Shown one piece after another: positions 41,677-50,195 of a stretch of DNA of 64,000 nucleotides (position 1 is its first letter; the number at the start of each line of letters is the position of its first letter). Position numbers and translations under genes: made by a program. Source of the DNA: Euryarchaeota archaeon SM23-78 (lineage in GTDB: Archaea > Nanobdellota > Nanobdellia > Woesearchaeales > SM23-78); NCBI GenBank assembly GCA_001595785.1, contig LSSJ01000043.1, forward strand, positions 23,895-87,894. The letters are read 5' to 3'. The notes under the pieces are model-generated. The model was not told the origin of the DNA and searched no databases. It saw only the letters and a list, made by a program, of their open reading frames with translations.

Positions 41677-42399
41677 ATGAAGAAAGGATTGAAAATATTG
41701 TTAATTACTCTTGGAATCATAATAGTTCTAATATTAGCTTTCTTTATTGTTCCTATAGTGAGTCATCCTAAATGCTATCTTGGAGGCGGAGTTTGGGGAA
41801 CGTGTCCAACCACTTGTGGTGACTATTGTAGTGCGATTGGGAGTGTTTGTGGTGCATTGCTTACTGCTTGTTGTGATTGCGGACCTGAAAAATGTTGGGA
41901 TGGAAGTAAATGCGTTCCTAATCCTAAGAAGAATGAAACTATATACCAAACAAAAGAAGATAAGAAAAAACTGATTTGGTTTGTGAATGAAACTGTAGAT
42001 AATAGAATAGAAGAACACATAATTTATGCAAAAGAAAAGAAGAAAGGATACATATATGATATTCTACCTGTCAATAATACGATTTTGAAGAATCAATCTG
42101 CTGTTTTTATATTAACAATCACAAATGTATACACTATTTCTAATGGAACAGCTCAAGATGATTATTTCATAATTAATACAAGCAAAGAAGGTTGGAATTT
42201 AACTTATAAACCTTCCTCTGGTTTTGTTCCTGCCAATAACAAAACTGGATTTATAGTAAGAATAAAACCTAACGAATCCGTTGAGGAAGGACAGGTCTAT
42301 TTTATTCCTGTAAATATTAAAGCAAAAAGATCGGAGTATTCTGTATTGGTTGAGAACAGATTCGCTGTATTTATTACCCCTCGTGTAATAGGAGGTTAA
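41677..42399 (+). CDS. Membrane-anchored Cys-rich protein with beta-sandwich domain
   Basis: A 240-residue exported protein. The signal anchor ILLITLGIIIVLILAFFIVP is followed by a compact Cys-rich region (about residues 30-75, with CPTTCGDYCSAIGSVCGALL and CCDCGPEKCW, twelve Cys) and a C-terminal Ig-like or NEW-type domain (NNTILKNQSAVFILTITNVY; TGFIVRIKPNESVEEGQVYF) with several N-x-S/T sites. Function unknown. GGAGGTTAATCAAC after the stop is not followed by a gene. Confidence 0.6.
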   Translation: MKKGLKILLITLGIIIVLILAFFIVPIVSHPKCYLGGGVWGTCPTTCGDYCSAIGSVCGALLTACCDCGPEKCWDGSKCVPNPKKNETIYQTKEDKKKLIWFVNETVDNRIEEHIIYAKEKKKGYIYDILPVNNTILKNQSAVFILTITNVYTISNGTAQDDYFIINTSKEGWNLTYKPSSGFVPANNKTGFIVRIKPNESVEEGQVYFIPVNIKAKRSEYSVLVENRFAVFITPRVIGG

Positions 42400-42419
42400 T
42401 CAACATGATTTCTTTACTG

Positions 42420-42532
42420 AACTTCCTGATATGAGATATTATAAGACGCGCTCGGAAGTTACTTCCGCTCGTCATTTCCTTTCGGATCTGTGGGTGTTCA
42501 CTTCTCTCATAGCGCGCATTAGGAAGAAAGTT
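42420..42532. repeat. Intergenic imperfect palindrome, class C
   Basis: A 113-base element between the Cys-rich gene and the convergent homing endonuclease gene. The outer arms AACTTCCTGATATGAGA and TCTCAT-n10-TTAGGAAGAAAGTT pair with small bulges. Inner CGCGC blocks match, and CGGAAG-TTA-CTTCCG is a small hairpin. The architecture is like families A and B, but the core is not visibly shared. Confidence 0.5.
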
Positions 42533-42556
42533 TTTAGTTTATTTAAAATATTTGAT

Positions 42557-43450
42557 TTACTTAAGGTATGAGTTTAATAATTCTGACAATTTCTTATTTT
42601 TCCTCTTTATTGTGAAATTTATGTGTTTTGCAAATAATTTTATGCTTTCTTTTCTTATAATTCTTAGAATATATGTACCTCTTCCTTTCCCACGCTTGCC
42701 TTTGATTACAGTACTTTCGATGTCAAGTCTTTTAAGAAGTTCTTGTATTTGTTTAAGTTGTTCTCCCCACATTTCTATTTCTATTCTTCTTGTTCTATTT
42801 TTTAAGTCAAGTATTGGAAAACCTTCAGAATCAAATATTCCTTTTAAAAAATAAGATATTATTTTCTTATTCTTACTCTTTTTTATACACATTGGAACAC
42901 ACCAGTCTTTGGTTTTCCATTTAAATTTTTTTGTTATAAATTTAATTATTTGTTTAGAACCAAGTCTTACTGTATATCGTTTTGAGTTGCTTCTTATTAC
43001 TTTTCCATATTTTGTTCGATGATTGCTGATTCTTATACTTTCCATCCAAGTAGGTGTAAAACTACTCCATTGTTTTAATGTTTGATAGAACTTTTCTGCA
43101 AAATCTTTATCTGTTACATGTAATGCTATTCTTGAACTATAAGGACTTATTTCAATACACCCATCTCCTATAAGAACACCATAAATATATGCGAGTTCTG
43201 GTGTTAGCTTCCTTGATTTTGATTTCATTTGTCTTTGTTGTTTTTGTGTTGCATATACTATTCTTGGTTTTCTTGTTGTTTTTACCCATAGTTGCGCAGT
43301 TGTAGATGAAATATTTACGATCTCAGCTATTTGATTATATGAATAGCCCTGTTTTCTTAGAGAAATAACTTTATTATAATCTTTCATAAGGTATCTTCGA
43401 TTCTCTTTTCCTTGAGAATTTTTTTTGCTTTTTTGATTAGTTAAATTCAT
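42557..43450 (-). CDS. Free-standing LAGLIDADG homing endonuclease
   Basis: A 297-residue protein. The N-terminal about 60 residues contain a helix-turn-helix (VISLRKQGYSYNQIAEIVNI), followed by two LAGLIDADG helices: AYIYGVLIGDGCIE and ISYFLKGIFDSEGFP, each with an acidic residue at the catalytic place. A monomeric two-motif enzyme is expected. It is not inside an intron or intein. GGTGATTAAA precedes ATG 43450. Composition is more AT-rich than neighbours, consistent with mobility. Confidence 0.88.
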   Translation of the reverse strand: MNLTNQKSKKNSQGKENRRYLMKDYNKVISLRKQGYSYNQIAEIVNISSTTAQLWVKTTRKPRIVYATQKQQRQMKSKSRKLTPELAYIYGVLIGDGCIEISPYSSRIALHVTDKDFAEKFYQTLKQWSSFTPTWMESIRISNHRTKYGKVIRSNSKRYTVRLGSKQIIKFITKKFKWKTKDWCVPMCIKKSKNKKIISYFLKGIFDSEGFPILDLKNRTRRIEIEMWGEQLKQIQELLKRLDIESTVIKGKRGKGRGTYILRIIRKESIKLFAKHINFTIKRKNKKLSELLNSYLK

Positions 43451-43599
43451 TTTAATCACCGATTTAAATTAAATGGCGAAACTATGTTAAATGATTTCAA
43501 CAAAGAACTTTGTGAAATTATAATTTCATAGTTGAGCATATGTTTGAGGGGATTAAAATCTTATGACATACTAATCAAAAAAGAAGTTCTTTAAGTATC

Positions 43600-43620
43600 T
43601 TACGTGAACATGTCCAGTGG
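43600..43620 (-). promoter_or_regulatory. CACTGGACA upstream element, copy 3
   Basis: On the minus strand CACTGGACAT-n5-CGTAAGAT lies about 150 bases upstream of the homing endonuclease gene and just after the trm5 stop. Here the following box is weak (ATACTTAAAG). A 14-base palindrome GAAATTATAATTTC lies between the element and the gene, at 43512-43525. Confidence 0.45.
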
Positions 43621-43626
43621 ATATGA

Positions 43627-44637
43627 TTATGTTTTTGTTATTTTGAATTCTATACAAACTCTAAAGACGTGAGGCGCTTGTTGACCACACTTTTCAGAAT
43701 TAATGATTCTGCATTCAATTTTACGTTTCTTACAGATTTCTTTTATTTCTTTTTCTCTTTTCTTTATCTCATTTTCATTAATGAATTGATATAAGTGTAT
43801 GATAGTTCCTTTTTTGGATGCTTTGAATGCAACTTCTAGGAAAGTATGGGCTTGTTTAGGGAGGGGCATGACAATCCGGTCATATTTTTTTCCCAGTTTA
43901 GGCACAATATTTCTTACGTCTCCGAGAAAAACACTCACGTTTTCAGCTTTGTTTAATAGAAGGTTCTGAAGTGCATAATTATGCGCTGTAGGATTTATTT
44001 CAATGCCTGTTATGTGTTTTGCTTTAGTATTTTTAGATATAACCAATGGGTAAACACCGCACCCAGCAAACATCACAAGCATATCCTCTCCTCTTCTTAC
44101 CTGCTTGTATATTCTTTTTCTCTCATTACTCAATCTTGGAGAGAAATAAACATTCTCAACATCTAGCTTAAGAGTAACATTGTTCTCTTTATATGTTGCT
44201 TCCTTGGTTTTTTCTCCTGCAAGCAATTTTAATTTTTGAGTCCTAAAAACTCCTTCATGCTTACCCTTTTTCAACACTGTTTTTATGCTCTTATTAGTTC
44301 TTAACACCTCATTTGCTATTAGTTTTTCTTTTTTCTCTAATTCCTTAGGAATCTCAAGAATAACAATGTCTCCAATAACATCCATTGATCTGCGCAAGAA
44401 CTCTAAATCATCTTTACTTAATTTCTTGGTAAGAGAAGCCTTAAGATCTGCTCTTGGCTTTTTCTTCTTAAGAATCTTATGAACAAACTTATATTGTGTT
44501 TTAAATCTTTTTTTCACAGGAAAATAAACACAATCTTTATCTTTCTTAATAAAGTGCTCTTTATCCAACAAATCCTTACTTATTAATTCTTTCTTTACTT
44601 TTTGCGCTTCCTTAACAGGGACTTTTATACAGAGCAT
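43627..44637 (-). CDS. trm5: tRNA (guanine37-N1)-methyltransferase Trm5
   Basis: A 336-residue archaeal Trm5 that makes m1G37 to prevent frameshifting. The N-terminal domain (MLCIKVPVKEAQKVKKELIS) is followed by the D2 domain (DVIGDIVILEIPKELEKKEK; KGKHEGVFRTQKLKLLAGE) and the AdoMet domain (MLVMFAGCGVYPLVISKN; ITGIEINPTAHNYALQN; RIVMPLPKQAHTFL). The fold order matches Trm5b/Trm5a types. Confidence 0.93.
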   Translation of the reverse strand: MLCIKVPVKEAQKVKKELISKDLLDKEHFIKKDKDCVYFPVKKRFKTQYKFVHKILKKKKPRADLKASLTKKLSKDDLEFLRRSMDVIGDIVILEIPKELEKKEKLIANEVLRTNKSIKTVLKKGKHEGVFRTQKLKLLAGEKTKEATYKENNVTLKLDVENVYFSPRLSNERKRIYKQVRRGEDMLVMFAGCGVYPLVISKNTKAKHITGIEINPTAHNYALQNLLLNKAENVSVFLGDVRNIVPKLGKKYDRIVMPLPKQAHTFLEVAFKASKKGTIIHLYQFINENEIKKREKEIKEICKKRKIECRIINSEKCGQQAPHVFRVCIEFKITKT

Positions 44638-44679
44638 ACTATTACCTTATTATCATTTCTTTTTAAATATTTAGATAAA

Positions 44680-45579
44680 TCATAATATTATTAGCACAGC
44701 TCCTATTATCATCACAACACAGGCAAGACTTTTACGCAGAATATTTTCTTCATGAAATAAACCCCCACCTATAATTGTGGAGAAAAGAGCTGATAATCTT
44801 TTTATTGGTATCACAAGACTGATAAGCACGCCTGGAAGAGAAACAGCGTATTGCTGAGACAATCTGTAACCAACAGTAAGAACTGCAACTACAAAAACCC
44901 ATTTCCAGTTCTGCTTAATACCCTTACCAATACCTGTAAAGCCATCATGGAATAAGAGCATCATAACAATAAGATTAATGGCTAAGAAGAAGTGAACCAA
45001 GGGCATATATGTTAGCACAGGTATGCCTAGACCTCCATCAGCAGGGGTTCCTAGTATTTTTTTATCAAGCACAGCACTTACACCATAAAGAAGTAGAGCT
45101 ATGAATATGTATCTAATATATTTTGATTTAAAGATGTGCTTTAAAGGCTCTAACAAGTTTTGATGACCATGACTCTCAAGAGTATATGCTCCTATGATTA
45201 ACACAGCTATTCCTAAGCCTTGTACAAAGGTTAATCTTTCTCCAAGCACAATAGCAGCTATTATTGCTGTGAACAAAGGACCAAAAACAAGGAAAGGACT
45301 GGTAACAGAGATAGCAATGTGCCTTAAGGCTTTTGCAACAAATACAAAAGCTATTGAGCTACAAAAAGCAGCACCATAGATAAAATAAATCGCTGTAAGG
45401 CTTAAAGCATTAATATCAGCTATGAACCATAAAGGAAAGGTTATTAGAGCTGCAAATATGGCTAGTATAGCTGAGAACTCCATTGCATGCTGTTTTCTAA
45501 GGGTTTTTTTCTCTACAATACTAGCCGCACTTGCAATGATTGCTGCCAGTAATACAAATATGACCCATGCAGAGTTCAT
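44680..45579 (-). CDS. EamA-family (DMT) transporter
   Basis: A 299-residue protein with ten predicted membrane segments in two homologous halves (FVAKALRHIAISVTSPFLVF and the corresponding SQQYAVSLPGVLISLVIPIK), the DMT/EamA metabolite exporter fold. The substrate is unknown. GGTGAGGAGATTAAA precedes the ATG. It is 21 bases after the amino-acid permease gene on the same strand and likely co-transcribed. Confidence 0.85.
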   Translation of the reverse strand: MNSAWVIFVLLAAIIASAASIVEKKTLRKQHAMEFSAILAIFAALITFPLWFIADINALSLTAIYFIYGAAFCSSIAFVFVAKALRHIAISVTSPFLVFGPLFTAIIAAIVLGERLTFVQGLGIAVLIIGAYTLESHGHQNLLEPLKHIFKSKYIRYIFIALLLYGVSAVLDKKILGTPADGGLGIPVLTYMPLVHFFLAINLIVMMLLFHDGFTGIGKGIKQNWKWVFVVAVLTVGYRLSQQYAVSLPGVLISLVIPIKRLSALFSTIIGGGLFHEENILRKSLACVVMIIGAVLIIL

Positions 45580-45600
45580 TTTAATCTCCTCACCACATCA

Positions 45601-46761
45601 TCACACCAAAAGATTAATAGCACCAATAATGAATAATACTATTAACAGAACAGCAATGAACTTGTTAATATATATGCTGTATTCTGGCTTTCTCTCACCC
45701 TTCTTTTTTGCACTAATAGCCATTAGCACAACAAGAATGCCTATGAGTGCACCGCTTACTATGCCTGTAATGTTAAGAATGGTTGTGAAACCAGCAACCC
45801 TACCTAGTTTTATAACTAGGAATAGTAGGAAAGGAATAAAACAGGCCAGCAACCAAGAGGTGTTCTTTCTAAGCCCATAATCATACCAGAATAATTCTTT
45901 AAGAGCAAGCCCTATTGCAAGGAAAGAGGTTGTTAAAGTGAAAAGAGCAAATAAAGCTCCTATAAAAGCCATCTTCTCTCCAAGAATAGCTGTTAATCCA
46001 AGAGCACCAATCTCTTGAGTGCTAACTCCCATTACACCAACAACAGCGATTGCAAAGAGGATATATATGATTATAGGAATGGTGCTTCCTATGATAACTG
46101 CTCTTTTCATCTCCTTTTTATACCTGCCAAGCTCTTCTCTCATCTCAGGAATAGCAACAGCGCCTAGATAAGCAAAAAGCACAACACCATAAGGAGCCAG
46201 TAGCTTTGGAAAACTAAAGCCAGACAGGTTTATCATATTAATCCTTGGCAAAGCCATAAAAAAGATTAATAATACAAGGATAATGACTATGGGTATCACA
46301 AAGGCCTCTGACTTCTCAATAGCACCTAAACCGATATATATTAACCAAGATACAACTCCAAAAAAGATTACACTGCAAATTAAGGGATCCCAGCCAAGCA
46401 TACTAGCAAGAGCATCACCTGCTCCAATAGTGTAAGCAATAATAGCACCATAGATACCTATAATCATGCATACAAACATGAAGTACTTACCAATCCTGCC
46501 TGTGTATTTCTCTGCATAACCTGTTAACTGATGCTTGCCCTTGGTTCTAAGAGTGATTTCACCTAGGTATAGGTTGATGAGTAAAATAATAATTCCAAGT
46601 CCTAATATATTGATTAAGCCTGTAATAAAGCCGGCCTGGGAAATAACATAAGGAATACCCAGAATACCAGCACCTATAACACATCCTACTAAGGTAGATA
46701 TTGCTTCAAACACCCTCTTTTTTCGCATGAAACTGTTTTTTATTCTTGTTTTTTTAAACAT
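45601..46761 (-). CDS. Amino-acid permease, aromatic/SLC38-like
   Basis: A 386-residue protein with about eleven membrane segments. FEAISTLVGCVIGAGILGIP is the APC-fold TM1 with the GAGxLGxP motif of the Trp/Tyr permease and SLC38 families. The loop ELGRYKKEMKRAVIIGSTIP is also typical. It probably imports an amino acid. It precedes the EamA gene. An alternative start MRKKRVFEA (codon 12) is possible. Confidence 0.85.
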   Translation of the reverse strand: MFKKTRIKNSFMRKKRVFEAISTLVGCVIGAGILGIPYVISQAGFITGLINILGLGIIILLINLYLGEITLRTKGKHQLTGYAEKYTGRIGKYFMFVCMIIGIYGAIIAYTIGAGDALASMLGWDPLICSVIFFGVVSWLIYIGLGAIEKSEAFVIPIVIILVLLIFFMALPRINMINLSGFSFPKLLAPYGVVLFAYLGAVAIPEMREELGRYKKEMKRAVIIGSTIPIIIYILFAIAVVGVMGVSTQEIGALGLTAILGEKMAFIGALFALFTLTTSFLAIGLALKELFWYDYGLRKNTSWLLACFIPFLLFLVIKLGRVAGFTTILNITGIVSGALIGILVVLMAISAKKKGERKPEYSIYINKFIAVLLIVLFIIGAINLLV

Positions 46762-46795
46762 TTTGTTTTCGTTGCCCTAAAAGTAAGTTCATATT

Positions 46796-46941
46796 TCAGC
46801 AAAGCAAGGGTGGTTGGTGCCATTATTTGCGGAGGCAACTTCTACTAAACAATTGTCCGCGAAGGAGGGGGTTGCCCCATCCGGGGAGACAGAGCCTTCT
46901 AAAACATAATCAGGCCGGAGCCTGGCACCAACCCTTGCTGA
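46796..46941. repeat. Intergenic imperfect palindrome, family B copy 1
   Basis: A 146-base element. The arms GGTTGGTGCCA (46812-46822) and TGGCACCAACC (46923-46933) are perfectly inverted, extended by TCAGCAA...CAAGGGT against ACCCTTGCTGA. The core carries TTGCCCCATCCGGGGAGACA and ATCAGGCCGGAGCC, matching the copy at 54736, and ACTAAACAATTGTCC, matching the shortened copy at 20077. It lies between the permease gene start and the lipoprotein gene, in a 297-base gap that holds nothing else recognisable. Confidence 0.75.
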
Positions 46942-47058
46942 GCAGTTGTACACCTAAAATAAGTTTTCACATAAACTCCTTTCAAAACCCTGAAAAGGTA
47001 GAATTCGAGACTTCTAAGAAGTTTATGTGCAAGAAATATGGGTAAGTTGCATAAAAAG

Positions 47059-47871
47059 TTATTGGAGTTTTAGGCATGGCTGGCAACAGGTCATACGCTC
47101 ACATTCACAACAGATTCCTTCTTCACAACAAGTAGCGTTTTCTCTCCAACTCTTACAATCTGAATCTGTAGAGCAATTCATCTCTTCATTAGTAAAACAC
47201 ATTTCCTGGCCACATTCAGGCGCAGCAAAACAATGTAAAGATACATGAGAGCCATCCACTCCAAACACCATACTGCAAGCACAGCACACACCACCCATCC
47301 TCCATCCTGGGATTTCAAATGGCCAACTCATGATTGGCTCTATTTTGGTTATAGCATTAGTTGGTTTGCATACATCACATTTTCCATTTGGATAATTGTT
47401 TTCTTCCATGTATTTCTTTGCAAACAAGAATGCTTCTTCTTCATTAGATATAGGGAAGGTTATTGGGTGTGGATTTAATGCTTTTTCTCTTCCTTTACAA
47501 ACTCCTTTATCACAGTATGCTTCTTCATAATAAGAAAAATTGCATTCAGGATGTTCCCACCAGCACCACCATTTTTCATAACCTTCTACAATAGTATCTG
47601 AACTATACATAATTTCAGCCATTTCATCTGATTCTTCATCCTCAGTACAATTAGCTTCTCTCCACTCAGCTCTTCTTTCCTTAGTTTCCCTATTCACAAC
47701 AAAATTACTACAAGGCATGTAACAGCAACTGTTTTCAGGGTAAATTTCTAAAACACAGTCATTATCAAAGTCGCAAGAGAGAGGACTTTTTTCCTTAGCA
47801 CAACTATTTATTAATAATAATAACAATACAAGACTTATCGCACAGATAATGAGCTCTTTTCTTGACATCAA
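47059..47871 (-). CDS. Cys-rich lipoprotein
   Basis: A 270-residue lipoprotein (signal MMSRKELIICAISLVLLLLL, lipobox INSC). The mature protein has more than 30 Cys, many as CC or CxC pairs (ENSCCYMPC; GVCCACSMVF; CCEEGICCECERMTCCQPC), plus Trp/Glu-rich stretches (EKWWCWWEHPECN). Dense disulfides or metal-thiolate sites are likely. No recognised family. It is divergent from the MazG-like gene. Confidence 0.65.
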   Translation of the reverse strand: MMSRKELIICAISLVLLLLLINSCAKEKSPLSCDFDNDCVLEIYPENSCCYMPCSNFVVNRETKERRAEWREANCTEDEESDEMAEIMYSSDTIVEGYEKWWCWWEHPECNFSYYEEAYCDKGVCKGREKALNPHPITFPISNEEEAFLFAKKYMEENNYPNGKCDVCKPTNAITKIEPIMSWPFEIPGWRMGGVCCACSMVFGVDGSHVSLHCFAAPECGQEMCFTNEEMNCSTDSDCKSWRENATCCEEGICCECERMTCCQPCLKLQ

Positions 47872-47998
47872 AACCCAGTAATCATTTAAGGTGTTTAAAA
47901 CATATGGAAAAATTATTCCCCTTGATTATCTCCAATGATTTATGTATGAAGCTTCAATAACCAGCAAATATATAAAATTAGTAAAAATACCTGTTTTT

Positions 47999-48307
47999 AT
48001 GAAGCACAACAAACTAGTTCGTGACAAAATCCCTGAGATTATCAAGCAAAAAGGAAAGACTCCTATAACTTATATAGCCAAAGATGATGAGTTCTGGATT
48101 AAACTAAAAGAAAAGCTTCTTGAAGAGGTTAATGAGTTTGTTGAGAGTGAGAACCATGAAGAACTAGCAGATATAATGGAAATAGTGTATGCTATTTGTG
48201 ATCATAAAAAAATTGATATAAAAGAATTAGAGCTGCTCAGAAGAATGAAAGCAGAGGAAAGAGGGGCTTTTAAGAACAAGATAATTCTTGATGAGACTAA
48301 GGGATGA
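47999..48307 (+). CDS. MazG-like pyrophosphohydrolase
   Basis: A 102-residue all-alpha NTP pyrophosphatase-like protein: KLVRDKIPEIIKQKGKTPIT and the metal site KLLEEVNEFVESENHEELAD (E-x-x-E ... E-x-x-D). This is the common archaeal phosphoribosyl-ATP-pyrophosphohydrolase-like type that removes non-canonical NTPs. The upstream in-frame ATG (47942) lies before the TATA-like ATATATAAAATT, so ATG 47999 is used. Confidence 0.85.
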   Translation: MKHNKLVRDKIPEIIKQKGKTPITYIAKDDEFWIKLKEKLLEEVNEFVESENHEELADIMEIVYAICDHKKIDIKELELLRRMKAEERGAFKNKIILDETKG

Positions 48308-49339
48308 TTAAAAAAAGTCTCCCAACCCTTTCTGATTCTTGTCTTTGCTTTCTTCTAACCTTTCAAGACTCTTCTCAACTCTTCCCTTGCTAAAATCATG
48401 CTCTTCAACAAGCACTTTGATAACTTTTTCTTTATCAATTCTTTCCCATTTCAACTTGTATTTATCTGTAACTTTCATGTGCTTGATTAGATTAAACACG
48501 TCTTTCCAGCTAAAATCAAAGAATTCACTCCATTTAGCTTCTTTGAATAGCTTATCATAATCATGCTTGTACTTTTTAATCAATCCAAGCGCTTTTTTAG
48601 GCCCAATCCCTTTAATACCACCAACATTGTAATCAGTGCCTACAAGAATACCAAGAATTATTAACTGGTCCTGGTCAATCTTTAACTCTTTAAGCACATG
48701 TTTTAACTCAATGACTTCTGGTTGTACTTCTTCATAAACAATAGCGCCAGGCTTTTTTCTTTTACCACTAATAGTAAGGTTTTTAACTAATTTTGGGGCT
48801 TGGAACATAAAGCAATCAGCATCTTGGCTAAGCACATAATCAGCATCTCCTTTCTTAACAATATAAGAGGCTTGGGCTTCTCCCTCACTAGGAGCCATTA
48901 CAATGCAATGGCCTAAAGCATTTATTAATTCTTTAGCATCCTCTATCATCTCTGGCATTAACCTGCTAGTTCTGGCAGCATACTTTTTCATTTCTTCCAA
49001 ATCCTCTTTTTTCTCTGCTTCTTTGAATTTCTTCTGTGCTTCAATCTTTAGCTCTTTTCTTCTTTCCCTTTCTTGTTCTTTTAGCTCAGGCACTTCTCCG
49101 TCAAAGCAAAAAATGAACTTCATGTTATAAGTCATTAACCTGGTTATTCTGTTAAAAAGGCCTGTGAGGTGACTGGTAACACGCCCCTTGCTATCAGTTA
49201 AATAAGAGCCATCCCTCTGCCTAATACTGCTAAGAAACTGATACAACAAGTTGTAAGTATCAACAGCAAGGACTTTGTTCTTTAAGTCCTCTATCTCAAT
49301 CTTTTCAGGAGTTAAGATGTCAGTAATTGCAAGGCCCAT
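48308..49339 (-). CDS. fen: Flap endonuclease 1
   Basis: Structure-specific 5' nuclease for Okazaki fragment maturation and repair. The N region MGLAITDILTPEKIEIEDLK and VLAVDTYNLLYQFL, and the I region APSEGEAQASYIVKKGDADY with SQDADCFMF, hold the metal-binding acids. The helix-hairpin-helix GGIKGIGPKKALGLIKKY and a C-terminal PCNA box QKGLGDFF are clear. Length 343 is normal. Confidence 0.96.
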   Translation of the reverse strand: MGLAITDILTPEKIEIEDLKNKVLAVDTYNLLYQFLSSIRQRDGSYLTDSKGRVTSHLTGLFNRITRLMTYNMKFIFCFDGEVPELKEQERERRKELKIEAQKKFKEAEKKEDLEEMKKYAARTSRLMPEMIEDAKELINALGHCIVMAPSEGEAQASYIVKKGDADYVLSQDADCFMFQAPKLVKNLTISGKRKKPGAIVYEEVQPEVIELKHVLKELKIDQDQLIILGILVGTDYNVGGIKGIGPKKALGLIKKYKHDYDKLFKEAKWSEFFDFSWKDVFNLIKHMKVTDKYKLKWERIDKEKVIKVLVEEHDFSKGRVEKSLERLEESKDKNQKGLGDFF

Positions 49340-49378
49340 GCATATAAGAATGATTTAATGCTTAATAATTTTTTTGGT

Positions 49379-49918
49379 TTACTCAATCATCTCCATAATT
49401 CTCTCAGCAAGAGGATAGAGATTTATCGTGTCCTGTCTATTGTACTCTATTAGGTTATCAAGAAACTTTTTATTGCCTGTCTTCTCATATTTTCTCCACA
49501 TCTTTGTAGATGTTTTTCTCTTATTCTCAACCTCTTCTTTTCTGAAAATTTTGAAAGTTTGCTCAAGGGTTTTTAGCCCTGTATCCAAGTCAAGTTTTTT
49601 GGCAAGCAGGTACAAATCAATCACAGGGGTGTTCTCTGGTATCACGCCTGGAAACTGTTTCTTTATTTCAGGAACATCATAGTTGGTTCCATTAAAGGTG
49701 ATTAGTAGTTTGCAGTGTGCAAAGGCTTGCTTTAGGTTATCAAGAGTAAGATTTTCTCCTTTTACAAAAGCTGTGTAATCTATTTCTCCTTCTTTAGGCT
49801 TGTACACTCCAATGATTGATATTGGCCCGTTCCACTTGGTTGCTTCTACATCTATGCACAGCGCCTGGTGCTTGAACTTATTGTACAACTGCTTCCAATA
49901 TGATGGTGGGAGGACCAT
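49379..49918 (-). CDS. YprB-type RNase H-like (DEDD) exonuclease
   Basis: A 179-residue RNase H-fold domain of the YprB/RNase_H_2 family. The acidic motifs are CIDVEATKW, TFNGTNYDVPEIKKQFPG and YNRQDTINL, the DEDD 3'-5' exonuclease arrangement. The substrate is unknown, DNA or RNA. It lies 39 bases from fen on the same strand, so a repair or processing pair is plausible. Confidence 0.82.
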   Translation of the reverse strand: MVLPPSYWKQLYNKFKHQALCIDVEATKWNGPISIIGVYKPKEGEIDYTAFVKGENLTLDNLKQAFAHCKLLITFNGTNYDVPEIKKQFPGVIPENTPVIDLYLLAKKLDLDTGLKTLEQTFKIFRKEEVENKRKTSTKMWRKYEKTGNKKFLDNLIEYNRQDTINLYPLAERIMEMIE

Positions 49919-50024
49919 TAATCCTTATCTTTTTTCTTGTGCTTAATAATTTTTGGTTTTTGAACCCCAACCTTTTTAAAGGATACCTAATCTTTAATAT
50001 ATATAAATAAAAAAGGTGGTTTTA

Positions 50025-50183
50025 GTGGTAGTTGAATTTAGTGAATTCAAAGGCAATAAGATGATTGTTTTAAAGAGAAGCGAGGAAGACCCGTTTCCTT
50101 TTAGGTTTGGGAAGAACAAAGCCAAACTTTTAGTGGAAAATTTTGAAGCCGTCAAAAAATTCGCAGAGGAAGAAGAAGACTGA
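50025..50183 (+). CDS. Small conserved-looking protein, GTG start
   Basis: A 52-codon frame from GTG 50025 (after AAAAGGTGGTTTTA) to TGA 50183. The product reads VVEFSEFKGNKMIVLKRSEE then DPFPFRFGKNKAKLLVENFE and an acidic end AEEEED. It resembles small archaeal proteins with a beta-hairpin and C-terminal helix. The strong ribosome-binding site, a TATA-like TATATATAAATA at about 50000 and the lack of another gene in the 49919-50195 gap support it. Role unknown. Confidence 0.6.
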   Translation: MVVEFSEFKGNKMIVLKRSEEDPFPFRFGKNKAKLLVENFEAVKKFAEEEED

Positions 50184-50195
50184 TTTCTATATTTT

